Assembly (NCBI GenBank): GCA_002725445.1
Contig: PBPD01000128.1
Span: 1-11,693, forward strand
Reading direction: 5' to 3'
DNA length: 11,693 nt
Origin: Rickettsiales bacterium
GTDB lineage: Bacteria > Pseudomonadota > Alphaproteobacteria > Rickettsiales > UBA3002
Positions 1-6,875 of this stretch are shown piece by piece (the first letter of the stretch is position 1; every line of letters starts with the position of its first letter). A program made the position numbers and the translations under genes. The notes beneath the pieces were generated by a model. The model had not been told where the DNA came from and made no database searches. It saw only the letters and a program-made list of their open reading frames with translations.

Positions 1-261
1 AGGGGCGTTTGCAATAGTTACATCATGAAGCGAAATGCTGGTAGACGGGAATAGGCTGACGGATACCGAGCCATATTGAACGGGACGGCCTGTGCTTTCA
101 GCAACCGATTGTTTGAGTTTCTCTGCTATGTCGTCACCGTCAATAAACATGGGTGCGGCAATCAGCAATACGATTAGGCTAGCCAGAATAAAGCCGCCGA
201 TTATCAGCCCTTTTTTAAGGCGTGGATGTCGCTCCAGCATGTATGTGATTGGTAGCCCCAT
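1..261 (-). CDS. AsmA-family membrane protein, N-terminal fragment (runs off left edge)
   Basis: Only the first 87 codons are inside the window. Read on the minus strand from ATG at 259-261, the protein has a short basic N-terminus (residues LERHPRLKKG near 9-18), one hydrophobic segment at about residues 19-37, then a periplasm-type region with IDGDDIAEKLKQSVAESTGR and an ending SLFPSTSISLHDVTIANAP. This pattern (single N-terminal anchor, a TGR turn, 'slfPs..i.l.dV.iaNap') is characteristic of the AsmA family, large envelope proteins implicated in outer-membrane assembly and lipid transport. An in-frame TAG lies just upstream at 271-273, so the start is either this ATG or the Met at residue 8; neither has a clear Shine-Dalgarno site. 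The role is inferred from the family only, and most of the protein is outside the window. Confidence 0.72.
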   Translation of the reverse strand, partial: MGLPITYMLERHPRLKKGLIIGGFILASLIVLLIAAPMFIDGDDIAEKLKQSVAESTGRPVQYGSVSVSLFPSTSISLHDVTIANAP

Positions 262-263
262 GG

Positions 264-276
264 CGCTAATCTAGCG
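264..276. repeat. Small inverted repeat just upstream of the AsmA-family start
   Basis: CGCTA (264-268) and TAGCG (272-276) are exact inverted copies around a 3-base centre, three bases upstream of the start codon at 261. It could be a small operator or a stem at the translation start. Five-base arms arise easily by chance, so this is weak. Confidence 0.2.
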
Positions 277-343
277 ACAGGACGCAGATTTGCAATCGCA
301 GAAAATGGGATGTGGGCAGATTCGTGTGTGCGCGGGAGGGTAT

Positions 344-790
344 TTATTGACGGTTCTCGAATTCTGCGTCGTCGTAATCCGTAATTTCGTCAAGCTCGTC
401 CATTAGCCCGTCTTCGTCTTTCATGTCATCCAGAAACATCTCGTCATCGGCATCGTCAGAGTTGGGGTCTACTTCCGGATCCTCGTGATGGTCTTCTACT
501 TCTTCTAAATGGTCGACATCGTCCATGTCGTCCATATCCATCTCTTCCAGCTCTGCGATTTTGCCCATCCCTTCGATGACTTCATCTTCTTCATCGTCAT
601 CCACTTCTTGCTTGCGCGTGTCGCTCACCTGCTTCACAGGCAATGCGTCCTCAGGCACTACAATCTGCACCAGTTCGGCAGGTGAAAAAGCGAAGGCGCA
701 TTTCGGACATGTCACGGGATCAGCGTTCAGGTCATAAAATTTTGCGCCGCATTCAGGGCATTGACGTTTTGTACCGGGGTTCTCGCTCAA
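344..790 (-). CDS. FYDLN-acid domain protein (TIGR02300 family)
   Basis: This 148-residue protein has an N-terminal zinc-ribbon-like section with two CxxC pairs (Cys11/Cys14 and Cys28/Cys31) enclosing the FYDLN signature at 18-22. A very acidic tail follows from about residue 62 to the end, made largely of Asp and Glu with Met and His interspersed. That combination defines TIGR02300, a family of unknown function found mainly in Alphaproteobacteria. The start is TTG at 788-790: it lies 8 bases downstream of AGGAGG (799-804, minus strand) and places the GTKRQCP motif at the N-terminus, as in relatives. The acidic tail has no predicted fold and could bind metal, basic protein or nucleic-acid-binding partners; that is inference. 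The gene is divergent from aroA-cmk and lies 82 bases upstream of the AsmA-family gene on the same strand. Confidence 0.9.
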   Translation of the reverse strand: MSENPGTKRQCPECGAKFYDLNADPVTCPKCAFAFSPAELVQIVVPEDALPVKQVSDTRKQEVDDDEEDEVIEGMGKIAELEEMDMDDMDDVDHLEEVEDHHEDPEVDPNSDDADDEMFLDDMKDEDGLMDELDEITDYDDAEFENRQ

Positions 791-798
791 GATAGTAT

Positions 799-804
799 CC
801 TCCT
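799..804 (-). promoter_or_regulatory. Strong ribosome binding site that fixes a TTG start
   Basis: The minus strand reads AGGAGG, six bases of perfect match to the anti-Shine-Dalgarno sequence, followed by an 8-base spacer and TTG at 788-790. No ATG is near, so this site decides the start of the FYDLN-acid gene. Confidence 0.8.
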
Positions 805-810
805 AAGTGC

Positions 811-839
811 TTTACACAACGAGGCTGGACGGTTATTAC
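811..839 (+). promoter_or_regulatory. Possible sigma-70 promoter for aroA-cmk
   Basis: TTTACA (811-816) and TATTAC (834-839) are separated by 17 bases, a spacing typical of housekeeping promoters. Transcription would start near 846 and give a leader of about 75 bases before the ATG at 922. The match is by eye and the -10 element is imperfect. Confidence 0.38.
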
Positions 840-858
840 AAGCGGGTGCCTGCTAAGG

Positions 859-890
859 TTTATATTACCGAACTGCAGGGGTAAGAACAA
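859..890 (-). promoter_or_regulatory. Possible promoter for the FYDLN-acid gene
   Basis: On the minus strand the section reads TTGTTC (885-890), 17 bases, then TAATAT (862-867). A second register is TTCTTA (882-887), 17 bases, then TATAAA (859-864). Either would start transcription about 60 bases upstream of the TTG start codon. It overlaps the leader of the divergent aroA-cmk transcript. Both elements are approximate matches. Confidence 0.33.
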
Positions 891-921
891 CCAGCAAAAT
901 GTATTTCCATATCTATTTTTT

Positions 922-2940
922 ATGCAATCAATCTCAGTCGCACAGCCTCTCACCTCACATGCCATAGAACGCCTTTTGGGCACGGCGCATGTGCCGGGCG
1001 ATAAATCTATATCCCACCGTAGTTTATTGCTCGCATCGCAATGCGTGGGCAAAACAGAGATCGATGGGTTGCTTGAAGGCGAAGATGTGTTGGCAACGGC
1101 TGCTGCATTGCGTCATCTTGGTATTAAGATAGAGCGCGAGGGCGATAGCTGGTTGGTGCATGGCAATGGCATTGGCGGGCTGCACGAGCCGAGCACAGTG
1201 CTGGATATGGGGAATTCGGGCACAGGTGTGCGGCTGATGATGGGGCTGGTGGCACCATACGAATTCACGACTTTCTTCACGGGTGATGAAAGCCTGTGTA
1301 AGCGTCCGATGGCGCGTGTGATGCGCCCGCTGGAAGAAATGGGTGTGCGGTTTCATGGCCGTAGCGAAGGCCGTCTGCCCTTAGCTGTAATCGGCACCTC
1401 GGCTGCTATGCCGATTGAATATGAATTGCCGGTGGCATCTGCACAGGTGAAATCGGCCATTTTGTTAGCAGGGTTGAACACGGCAGGTAAAACCACGGTG
1501 ATTGAGCCACATCCAAGCCGGGATCATACCGAGCTGATGTTGCGCGGCATGGGCTGCGATGTAGAAGTAGAAGCGCTGGAAAATGGTGGGCGACGTATCA
1601 CTCTGACTGGCCAACCGCAGCAACAATTGCAGGATAATCACTGGAACGTGCCAGCTGACCCCTCCTCTGCTGCGTTTGTGGTGGTGGCAGCATTATTGGC
1701 GTCGGAAGGCGACGTGTTGGTGCCGAATGTGTGTGTCAATCCGTTGCGCACTGGCCTGTTTGATGTGCTGCGCAAGATGGGTGGCGATATCAGCTTTGAA
1801 AATACGCGTGAAGCAAATGGCGAGCCAGTGGCCGACATTCGTGTGCGAGCAAGCCAGCTGCACGGCGTAGACGTGCCAGAGAGTAAAGTGCCCTCCATGG
1901 TGGATGAATACCCTATTCTTGCAGTTGCTGCGGCCTGCGCCAAAGGCGAGACTATTATGCGCGGTCTGGCAGAGTTGCGCGTGAAAGAAAGTGACCGGCT
2001 GCTCGCGATTCTGGAAGGGCTGAAAGCCTGTGGTGTGCAATGCGAGGCGGAAAGCGACACATTGATTGTAACCGCAGATGGCACGCCGCCTATTGGTGGC
2101 GGCACCGTCACTACGCATTACGACCACCGCATCGCCATGGCATTCTGCGTGCTGGGCATGGTAACCAAAAAGCCGGTAACGGTGGATGATGCGCGAGCCA
2201 TTAACACCAGCTTCCCAAATTTTGTCGAGCTGATGCATGCATTAGGCGCAGACATCCGCAGTGGGGATGCAACGGGCCTGGGCGTGCGCACGCTTATTAA
2301 GCCGATGGTGATTGCCATCGATGGCCCTGCCGCTTCGGGCAAAGGCACATTGGCGCGTCGGCTGGCAGAGTATTTTGACTTTGGCTATCTGGATACGGGC
2401 AGTTTGTATCGTGCCGTGGGGTTGCGATTGGTTTATAACGAGAAAGACCCAAGCGATGTAGAGGCCGCCATTGAGGCCGCACGTGAGATAAGCGAGCAGG
2501 ACTTCTCCAACCCACGTTTGCGGCAGGAGCGTATTGGTCAGGCCGCATCAGTCGTCTCGGCTATGCCAGAAGTGCGCGATATATTGCTGGATTATCAGCG
2601 CAAATTTGCCGAGCGCCCTGAAGGCGCAGTGCTGGATGGCCGTGATATCGGCACGATTGTGTGCCCGTCGGCAGATTTGAAACTCTTTTTAACTGCCAGC
2701 GTTGAGGCGCGCGCAGACCGTCGCCATCGCCAGCTGCAGGGGCAAGGTATAGAAGTGGTGTATGATTCGGTGCGCGATGATTTGGTTGAGCGTGACGAGC
2801 GTGATCAGCGCAGGCAAGCGGCGCCTCTTAAAGCAGCGGAAGATGCCATCACCCTCGACACCTCAGAAATGAGCGCAAACGAAGTGTTCGAATTCGTGCT
2901 GGAAAAAGTGCTGCAATTGCAAACGCAGAAAGTGGCGTAA
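922..2940 (+). CDS. aroA-cmk: Fused EPSP synthase / cytidylate kinase (AroA-Cmk), bifunctional
   Basis: One uninterrupted frame of 672 residues encodes two enzymes. Residues 1 to about 450 are 3-phosphoshikimate 1-carboxyvinyltransferase (shikimate pathway: shikimate-3-phosphate plus PEP gives EPSP). Visible motifs are PGDKSISHR (25-33), GNSGTG (97-102), KRPMARV (127-133), ASAQVKSA (172-179), PSMVDEYPI (324-332) and RVKESDR (353-359), closest in style to the class II CP4 enzyme. Residues 462-672 are CMP/dCMP kinase, with P-loop GPAASGKGT (468-476), LDTGSLYRA (490-498) and DGRDIGT (572-578), and of the usual full kinase length. About a dozen residues link the two. The kinase's usual initiator survives as Met462 but has no Shine-Dalgarno sequence before it. 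AroA-Cmk fusions are known in some Betaproteobacteria; in most Alphaproteobacteria the two are adjacent separate genes. The start at 922 has no clear ribosome binding site. Confidence 0.95.
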   Translation: MQSISVAQPLTSHAIERLLGTAHVPGDKSISHRSLLLASQCVGKTEIDGLLEGEDVLATAAALRHLGIKIEREGDSWLVHGNGIGGLHEPSTVLDMGNSGTGVRLMMGLVAPYEFTTFFTGDESLCKRPMARVMRPLEEMGVRFHGRSEGRLPLAVIGTSAAMPIEYELPVASAQVKSAILLAGLNTAGKTTVIEPHPSRDHTELMLRGMGCDVEVEALENGGRRITLTGQPQQQLQDNHWNVPADPSSAAFVVVAALLASEGDVLVPNVCVNPLRTGLFDVLRKMGGDISFENTREANGEPVADIRVRASQLHGVDVPESKVPSMVDEYPILAVAAACAKGETIMRGLAELRVKESDRLLAILEGLKACGVQCEAESDTLIVTADGTPPIGGGTVTTHYDHRIAMAFCVLGMVTKKPVTVDDARAINTSFPNFVELMHALGADIRSGDATGLGVRTLIKPMVIAIDGPAASGKGTLARRLAEYFDFGYLDTGSLYRAVGLRLVYNEKDPSDVEAAIEAAREISEQDFSNPRLRQERIGQAASVVSAMPEVRDILLDYQRKFAERPEGAVLDGRDIGTIVCPSADLKLFLTASVEARADRRHRQLQGQGIEVVYDSVRDDLVERDERDQRRQAAPLKAAEDAITLDTSEMSANEVFEFVLEKVLQLQTQKVA

Positions 2941-3016
2941 TCGCCTATAAGATAAGCTGAAAATGGTGTTTTAATTGCGTTTTTGGCGATAATTTGCGCT
3001 TCATCCCCTAAATTCC

Positions 3017-3044
3017 TTGATTTTTTAGAATATAAGACTATTAA
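3017..3044 (+). promoter_or_regulatory. Likely rpsA promoter
   Basis: TTGATT (3017-3022) and TATTAA (3039-3044) are 16 bases apart in an AT-rich stretch of the 173-base gap between aroA-cmk and rpsA. Transcription would start near 3051, giving a leader of about 60 bases. A separate promoter is expected for an abundant ribosomal protein, but the assignment is by eye. Confidence 0.42.
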
Positions 3045-3050
3045 TACACC

Positions 3051-3066
3051 TCCCCGAAATTGGGGA
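3051..3066 (+). other. Hairpin in the rpsA leader
   Basis: TCCCC (3051-3055) and GGGGA (3062-3066) can pair around the 6-base loop GAAATT. With the proposed promoter, this stem would form the very 5' end of the rpsA mRNA, where it could protect the message or take part in control by S1. No U-tract follows, so it is not an intrinsic terminator. The S1 link is only by analogy with known rpsA autoregulation in E. coli. Confidence 0.35.
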
Positions 3067-3113
3067 TAAGTATATTAGTTTAACCTCTAACCGTTTTATT
3101 TAAGTAGGATTTT

Positions 3114-4916
3114 ATGACTGCAACCCCAGCACTCCTCGTGGAGCAAAATGAAAGTGAAGATGCATTCTCCACTGGTGAAAATTTCTCTGATTTGTTTGAA
3201 AACTCATTTGCCGAAGACATTACCGAAGGTAGTGTAGTCAAAGGCACCGTCGTAGGTATCGAGAAAGACCTGGCGATTGTGGATGTGGGGCTAAAATCTG
3301 AAGGCCGCGTGCCTGTGAAGGAATTCACCAAAGACGGTCAGATGGAAGAAATCGAGCCGGGCGATGAATTCGACGTATATATTGAGCGTTTTGAAGATCG
3401 CAACGGCGAAGCGGTTCTGAGCCGCGAAAAAGCGCTGCGCGAAGAAGCGTGGATGCGCCTTGAGAAGAAATATAAAGATGAAGAGCATGTGGAAGGCACC
3501 ATCTTTGGTCGCGTGAAGGGTGGCTTCACCGTGGATGTGGAAGGCGCTGTAGCATTCCTGCCGGGTAGCCAGGTAGATATTCGCCCAATCCGCGACGTGA
3601 CCCCGCTGATGAATGTGAAACAACCATTCATGATTCTGAAAATGGACCGCAAGCGTGGCAACATTGTTGTATCGCGTCGTGCGGTACTGGAAGAATCGCG
3701 TAGCGAAGCACGTAACGAGTTGCTGGACAATATTGCAGAAGGTCAGGTGCTGGAAGGTATCGTGAAGAACATCACCGATTACGGTGCGTTCATCGATATG
3801 GGCGGCGTAGACGGCCTGCTGCACGTAACCGACATTTCGTGGAAACGTATCAACCACCCATCGGAAGTGTTCAGCGTGGGCGACACTATCAAAGTGATGG
3901 TGACCAAGTTCGATCAGGAAACCAAGCGCGTATCGCTGGGTATGAAGCAGCTGGAAGAGAATCCATGGAAAGACGTTGAGAATAAGTACAAAGTGGGTGA
4001 CCGCTTCAAAGGTGCTATCTCGAACATCACTGACTATGGTGCATTCGTTGAGTTGGATGACGGTATCGAAGGTCTGGTACACGTGTCCGAGATGAGCTGG
4101 ACCAAGAAAAACGTTCACCCAAGCAAGATTGTAACGCAGGGTGAAGAAGTTGAAGTGGAAGTGCTGGACATCGACATCAACAAGCACCGCATCAGCCTGG
4201 GTATGAAGCAAGTGACCGAAAACCCATGGGATGCATTCGCTAAAAACCACGACAAAGGTGACGTGATTGAAGGTGAAGTGAAAAACATCACTGACTTCGG
4301 TCTGTTCGTTGGTCTGGAAGGCGATATTGACGGTCTGGTTCACCATTCCGACATCAGCTGGACTGAGCCTGGCGAAGAAGCGATCAAAAACTACAAGAAA
4401 GGCGATAAGGTTAAGGCCAAGATTCTGCTGATCGACGTAGAAAAAGAGCGTATCAGCCTTGGTGTGAAACAGCTGGAAGATAATCCTGCTGGTGAAGCTA
4501 TCGCTGACTTCAACAAAAACGAAGTTGTGACCTGCACCGTTACCGCAGTTCAGAAAGACGGCGTAGAAGTATCGCTGAGCGATAATGCCATCGCCTTCAT
4601 TAAGAAAGCGGATCTGGCACGCGAACGTCAAGAGCAACGCCCAGAGCGTTTTGCTGTTGGTGACCGTATCGACGCGAAAATCACATCGATGGACAAGAAG
4701 ACGGGCCGTCTGAACCTGTCCATTAAAGCGCTGGAAATGGAAGAGCATAAACGTGCGATTAAAGAATATGGTTCGAGCGATAGCGGTGCTAGCCTCGGTG
4801 ATATTCTGGGTGCGGCTCTGGAAGGTGCAGTAAAACCTGAAGAGGAAAAAGCTGCTAAAAAACCAGCCAAAAAGTCGGCAGCTAAGAAAGCTGATTCTGA
4901 CAAAGACGCTGAATAA
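3114..4916 (+). CDS. rpsA: 30S ribosomal protein S1
   Basis: This 600-residue protein carries six S1 (OB-fold) RNA-binding repeats at about 37-107, 125-190, 208-277, 294-365, 381-452 and 467-541. Repeats 3-5 show the classic NITDYGAF / NITDFGLF and GLVHVSEMSW / GLVHHSDISW motifs, and the first two are the divergent ribosome-docking type. S1 binds mRNA on the 30S subunit and helps initiation on structured or weakly Shine-Dalgarno-led messages. The tail after about residue 571 is a low-complexity Lys/Ala/Glu stretch (KKPAKKSAAKKADSDKDAE), longer and more basic than the usual S1 end. The start ATG is preceded by TAAGTAGGA with 4 bases between, a near-match to the full anti-Shine-Dalgarno. Codon use is strongly biased, as expected for a highly expressed gene. 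sppA follows after about 17 bases and is probably co-transcribed. Confidence 0.98.
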   Translation: MTATPALLVEQNESEDAFSTGENFSDLFENSFAEDITEGSVVKGTVVGIEKDLAIVDVGLKSEGRVPVKEFTKDGQMEEIEPGDEFDVYIERFEDRNGEAVLSREKALREEAWMRLEKKYKDEEHVEGTIFGRVKGGFTVDVEGAVAFLPGSQVDIRPIRDVTPLMNVKQPFMILKMDRKRGNIVVSRRAVLEESRSEARNELLDNIAEGQVLEGIVKNITDYGAFIDMGGVDGLLHVTDISWKRINHPSEVFSVGDTIKVMVTKFDQETKRVSLGMKQLEENPWKDVENKYKVGDRFKGAISNITDYGAFVELDDGIEGLVHVSEMSWTKKNVHPSKIVTQGEEVEVEVLDIDINKHRISLGMKQVTENPWDAFAKNHDKGDVIEGEVKNITDFGLFVGLEGDIDGLVHHSDISWTEPGEEAIKNYKKGDKVKAKILLIDVEKERISLGVKQLEDNPAGEAIADFNKNEVVTCTVTAVQKDGVEVSLSDNAIAFIKKADLARERQEQRPERFAVGDRIDAKITSMDKKTGRLNLSIKALEMEEHKRAIKEYGSSDSGASLGDILGAALEGAVKPEEEKAAKKPAKKSAAKKADSDKDAE

Positions 4917-4933
4917 GTTGTTGGTTGCACGCA

Positions 4934-5860
4934 ATGGCGTTGCCCACCGATAGCTTGGTTGAGCGTAAGCAGCTCAAACGTCAAATTATGCGCTGGCGCA
5001 CCGTGGCAATTGTCTCGGTTGCGCTGGCCGTAATTGGCCTGCTCGGGCTGCAGAACGAAGAACTCTCCCCCGTATCCACGGGCGACTATATTGCCCGGGT
5101 GGATGTGAATGCGCTGGTCACCGATGACCGTAAGCGCAACGAAATGCTCCAAGAATTGAAAAAAGACGAGGATGTAAAAGCCGTTCTTGTCTATTGCGAT
5201 ACGCCCGGCGGCACGGCTGTGGGCGGCGAAGAGCTTTATCTGCAATTGCGCGACATAGCATCCGAAAAACCAGTGGTGGCTCTGATGCGTGATGTCTGCA
5301 CTTCTGCGGGCTATATGACGGCCATCGGTGCAGATTATATATTGGCACGCGCAGGCACCATTACCGGTTCTATCGGTGTGATTGTGCAGTCGGTTGAGGT
5401 GACCGAGTTGGCAGACAAAATTGGCGTGAAGCCAGTGATTGTAAAATCAGCTCCTCTTAAAGCAACGCCCAACCCGCTGGAGAAAGTGACCGAAGATCAG
5501 CGCGAGGCAGTGAAAGATGTGGTGAATGATTTTTACCGTTACTTCGCATCGCTCGTGCAGCAGCGCCGTAATTTGAGCGATCAGCAGCTTGAAATTGTGG
5601 CGGATGGACGTATCTTTTCAGGCGCACAGGCATTGGAGTATAATCTCATCGATGCAATTGGTGGAGAACGTGAAGCACTGAACTGGTTGGCTGAAAATCA
5701 TGAACTTGATGCGGGCGCAAAAGTGCGCACAGTTCAACCCAAGCGAGAGGCCGCGCAATGGTGGAAAGCACTGGAACAAATGAGCAATCTATCTTTTTTG
5801 TCTGAATCCTCACTAACGCTTGACGGCATGTTACTAATCTGGCAACCTGTGCCGCGCTAA
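4934..5860 (+). CDS. sppA: Signal peptide peptidase SppA (peptidase family S49)
   Basis: From ATG at 4934 the protein is 308 residues; an in-frame TTG at 4925 would add three. Neither start has a visible Shine-Dalgarno. A basic N-terminus (ERKQLKRQIMRWR) is followed by one membrane segment at about 23-39, giving an inner-membrane anchor with the protease domain outside the cytoplasm. The S49 fold is clear: DTPGGT (89-94), the nucleophile Ser124 in TSAGYM, TITGSIGVI (142-150), and the general-base Lys176 in KSAPLK, 52 residues after the serine as in Bacillus SppA. The C-terminal end LDGMLLIWQP is also typical. This is the short, single-domain form that degrades cleaved signal peptides. It lies just behind rpsA, an arrangement common in Alphaproteobacteria, so it likely shares the rpsA transcript. 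Confidence 0.93.
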   Translation: MALPTDSLVERKQLKRQIMRWRTVAIVSVALAVIGLLGLQNEELSPVSTGDYIARVDVNALVTDDRKRNEMLQELKKDEDVKAVLVYCDTPGGTAVGGEELYLQLRDIASEKPVVALMRDVCTSAGYMTAIGADYILARAGTITGSIGVIVQSVEVTELADKIGVKPVIVKSAPLKATPNPLEKVTEDQREAVKDVVNDFYRYFASLVQQRRNLSDQQLEIVADGRIFSGAQALEYNLIDAIGGEREALNWLAENHELDAGAKVRTVQPKREAAQWWKALEQMSNLSFLSESSLTLDGMLLIWQPVPR

Positions 5861-5912
5861 ATCCGCTAAATATTTGGTAAATAAAGAAATTAAAAAAAGA
5901 GACACCTAAAAA

Positions 5913-6194
5913 ATGACAAAATCAGAACTCATCCAACGACTTTCCAAAAAATACCCTCACCTTTATCAGCGCGACATCGAAGTTTTAGTGAATACCATGC
6001 TAAACGAAATTTCTGATGCGCTTGCTACAGGAAGTCGTGTTGAGCTGCGCGGATTCGGTGCATTCTCTGTGCGCAAGCGCGATGCACGCGCCGCACGCAA
6101 CCCTAAGAATGGCGAGATCGTGAATATCGGTGTTCGTCATGCGATCTATTTCCGCACCGGTAAAGAGCTGCGCGAGCGCATTAACGAAGAGTAG
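5913..6194 (+). CDS. ihfB: Integration host factor beta subunit
   Basis: This 93-residue protein belongs to the HU/IHF DNA-bending family. The N-terminus MTKSELIQRLSKKYPHLYQR is the IHF-beta form, with the family core VELRGFGAFSVRKRDARAARN at 43-63 and the DNA-intercalating proline at residue 64 (RNPKNGE). The end GKELRERINEE is standard. IHF beta pairs with IHF alpha (not in this window) and bends DNA sharply in replication, recombination and transcription. One small departure is AIYFRTGKE, where relatives usually have VPxFK. The 52 bases upstream are strongly A-rich and may hold a weak promoter; I could not define one. The stop codon abuts the hairpin that fills the gap to trpF. Confidence 0.96.
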   Translation: MTKSELIQRLSKKYPHLYQRDIEVLVNTMLNEISDALATGSRVELRGFGAFSVRKRDARAARNPKNGEIVNIGVRHAIYFRTGKELRERINEE

Positions 6195-6218
6195 GCGCTG
6201 GCGGCACTGAGCCGGCGC
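6195..6218 (+). other. GC-rich hairpin exactly filling the ihfB-trpF gap
   Basis: GCGCTGGC (6195-6202) pairs with GCCGGCGC (6211-6218) to give an 8-base-pair stem with one G-U pair and an 8-base loop. It begins on the base after the ihfB stop and ends on the base before the ATG at 6219. There is no T-run after it, so it does not look like an intrinsic terminator. It could slow ribosomes entering trpF, act as an mRNA processing or stability element, or mean that trpF really starts at the downstream ATG (6234). Confidence 0.6.
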
Positions 6219-6875
6219 ATGTCGGTTGAATTTATGCCTTGTCAGATTAAGAATTGTGGACTGAACACGCTGGAGTCGGTGCATTGGGCTGTAGATGCTG
6301 GTGCGTCTTATCTCGGCTTTGTGCTTTATCCGCCCTCTCCTCGTGCCGTATCTGTTGATGAGGCGGCGCGCCTAACCCGCAATCTGCCTGCGAATATTCA
6401 CACAGTTGCCGTGATGGTGAACCCCAGTGACGATGATTTGCGAGCCCTGTTGCCCGTGTGGCAACCGCGCATGCTGCAATTGCATGGCGATGAGTCGGAG
6501 TCACGCGTGCAGGAAATAAAAGACCGTTTCTCGCTGCCTGTTATTAAGGCGGTTCCTATCGCCACTCAAGACGACATTGCCACCGCGCATGCCTACAGCC
6601 GCGTCGCCGATATGTTGCTGTTTGACACCAAGGTAGAGCAAGGCGTATCGGGTGGTACGGGCCATAGCTTTGACTGGTCGCTGCTGGCGAATGAAGAGTT
6701 TGACGTGCATTGGTTTTTGTCAGGCGGTTTGACCTGCGAGAATGTACAGGACGCCATACGCATAACAGGTGCAAAAAAAGTGGACGTTTCCTCTGGCATT
6801 GAGGCCTCGCGTGGCGTAAAAGATGCCGAAAAGCTACGCCTGTTTAATCAAACCGTATTGGAGTGTCATGGCTGA
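6219..6875 (+). CDS. trpF: Phosphoribosylanthranilate isomerase
   Basis: TrpF converts N-(5-phosphoribosyl)anthranilate to its carboxyphenylamino-deoxyribulose form in tryptophan synthesis. The 218-residue protein is a single TIM barrel with the catalytic cysteine at Cys13 (KNCGL), general acid Asp136 (LLFDTK), GFVLYPPSPR (33-42), LQLHGDE (86-92), SGGTG (144-148), LSGGL (167-171) and the phosphate-binding end VDVSSGIE (188-195). The almost invariant KICG is KNCG here, a notable substitution next to the catalytic Cys. The start is uncertain: ATG 6219 abuts a hairpin, while ATG 6234 (213 residues, MPCQIKNCGL) gives an N-terminus closer to that of relatives; neither has a good Shine-Dalgarno. 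The end overlaps trpB by 8 bases, which suggests translational coupling. Confidence 0.94.
   Translation: MSVEFMPCQIKNCGLNTLESVHWAVDAGASYLGFVLYPPSPRAVSVDEAARLTRNLPANIHTVAVMVNPSDDDLRALLPVWQPRMLQLHGDESESRVQEIKDRFSLPVIKAVPIATQDDIATAHAYSRVADMLLFDTKVEQGVSGGTGHSFDWSLLANEEFDVHWFLSGGLTCENVQDAIRITGAKKVDVSSGIEASRGVKDAEKLRLFNQTVLECHG

Noticed and set aside
277..343. A terminator or promoter between the FYDLN-acid gene and the AsmA-family gene
   Set aside because: I found no convincing hairpin with a T-run. A TTGCAA / TAGATT pair on the minus strand is too weak, and would place the transcript start on the start codon itself.
1024..2548. Several minus-strand open frames opposite aroA-cmk, up to 181 codons
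   Set aside because: They overlap a well-supported gene, show no known domain, and have the composition of antisense shadows.
2305..2940. A separate cmk gene starting at the internal ATG (Met462)
   Set aside because: There is no stop codon between the aroA and cmk parts and no Shine-Dalgarno before 2305, so a single fused gene is the simpler reading. An internal start cannot be excluded from sequence alone.
2940..2990. A terminator after aroA-cmk formed by ATCGCC and GGCGAT
   Set aside because: The six-base arms are 39 bases apart and no T-run follows the second arm, so it does not look like an intrinsic terminator.
3291..4934. A 547-codon open frame on the minus strand, antisense to nearly all of rpsA
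   Set aside because: It mirrors the strongly biased codon use of rpsA, which rarely yields stops in this opposite frame. Its translation is Phe/His-rich with no recognisable domain, and rpsA itself is unambiguous.
6823..6867. A longer trpB N-terminus from the ATG at 6823
   Set aside because: The extra 15 residues are trpF coding sequence read in another frame, and the ATG at 6868 has its own GGAG site and a family-typical N-terminus.
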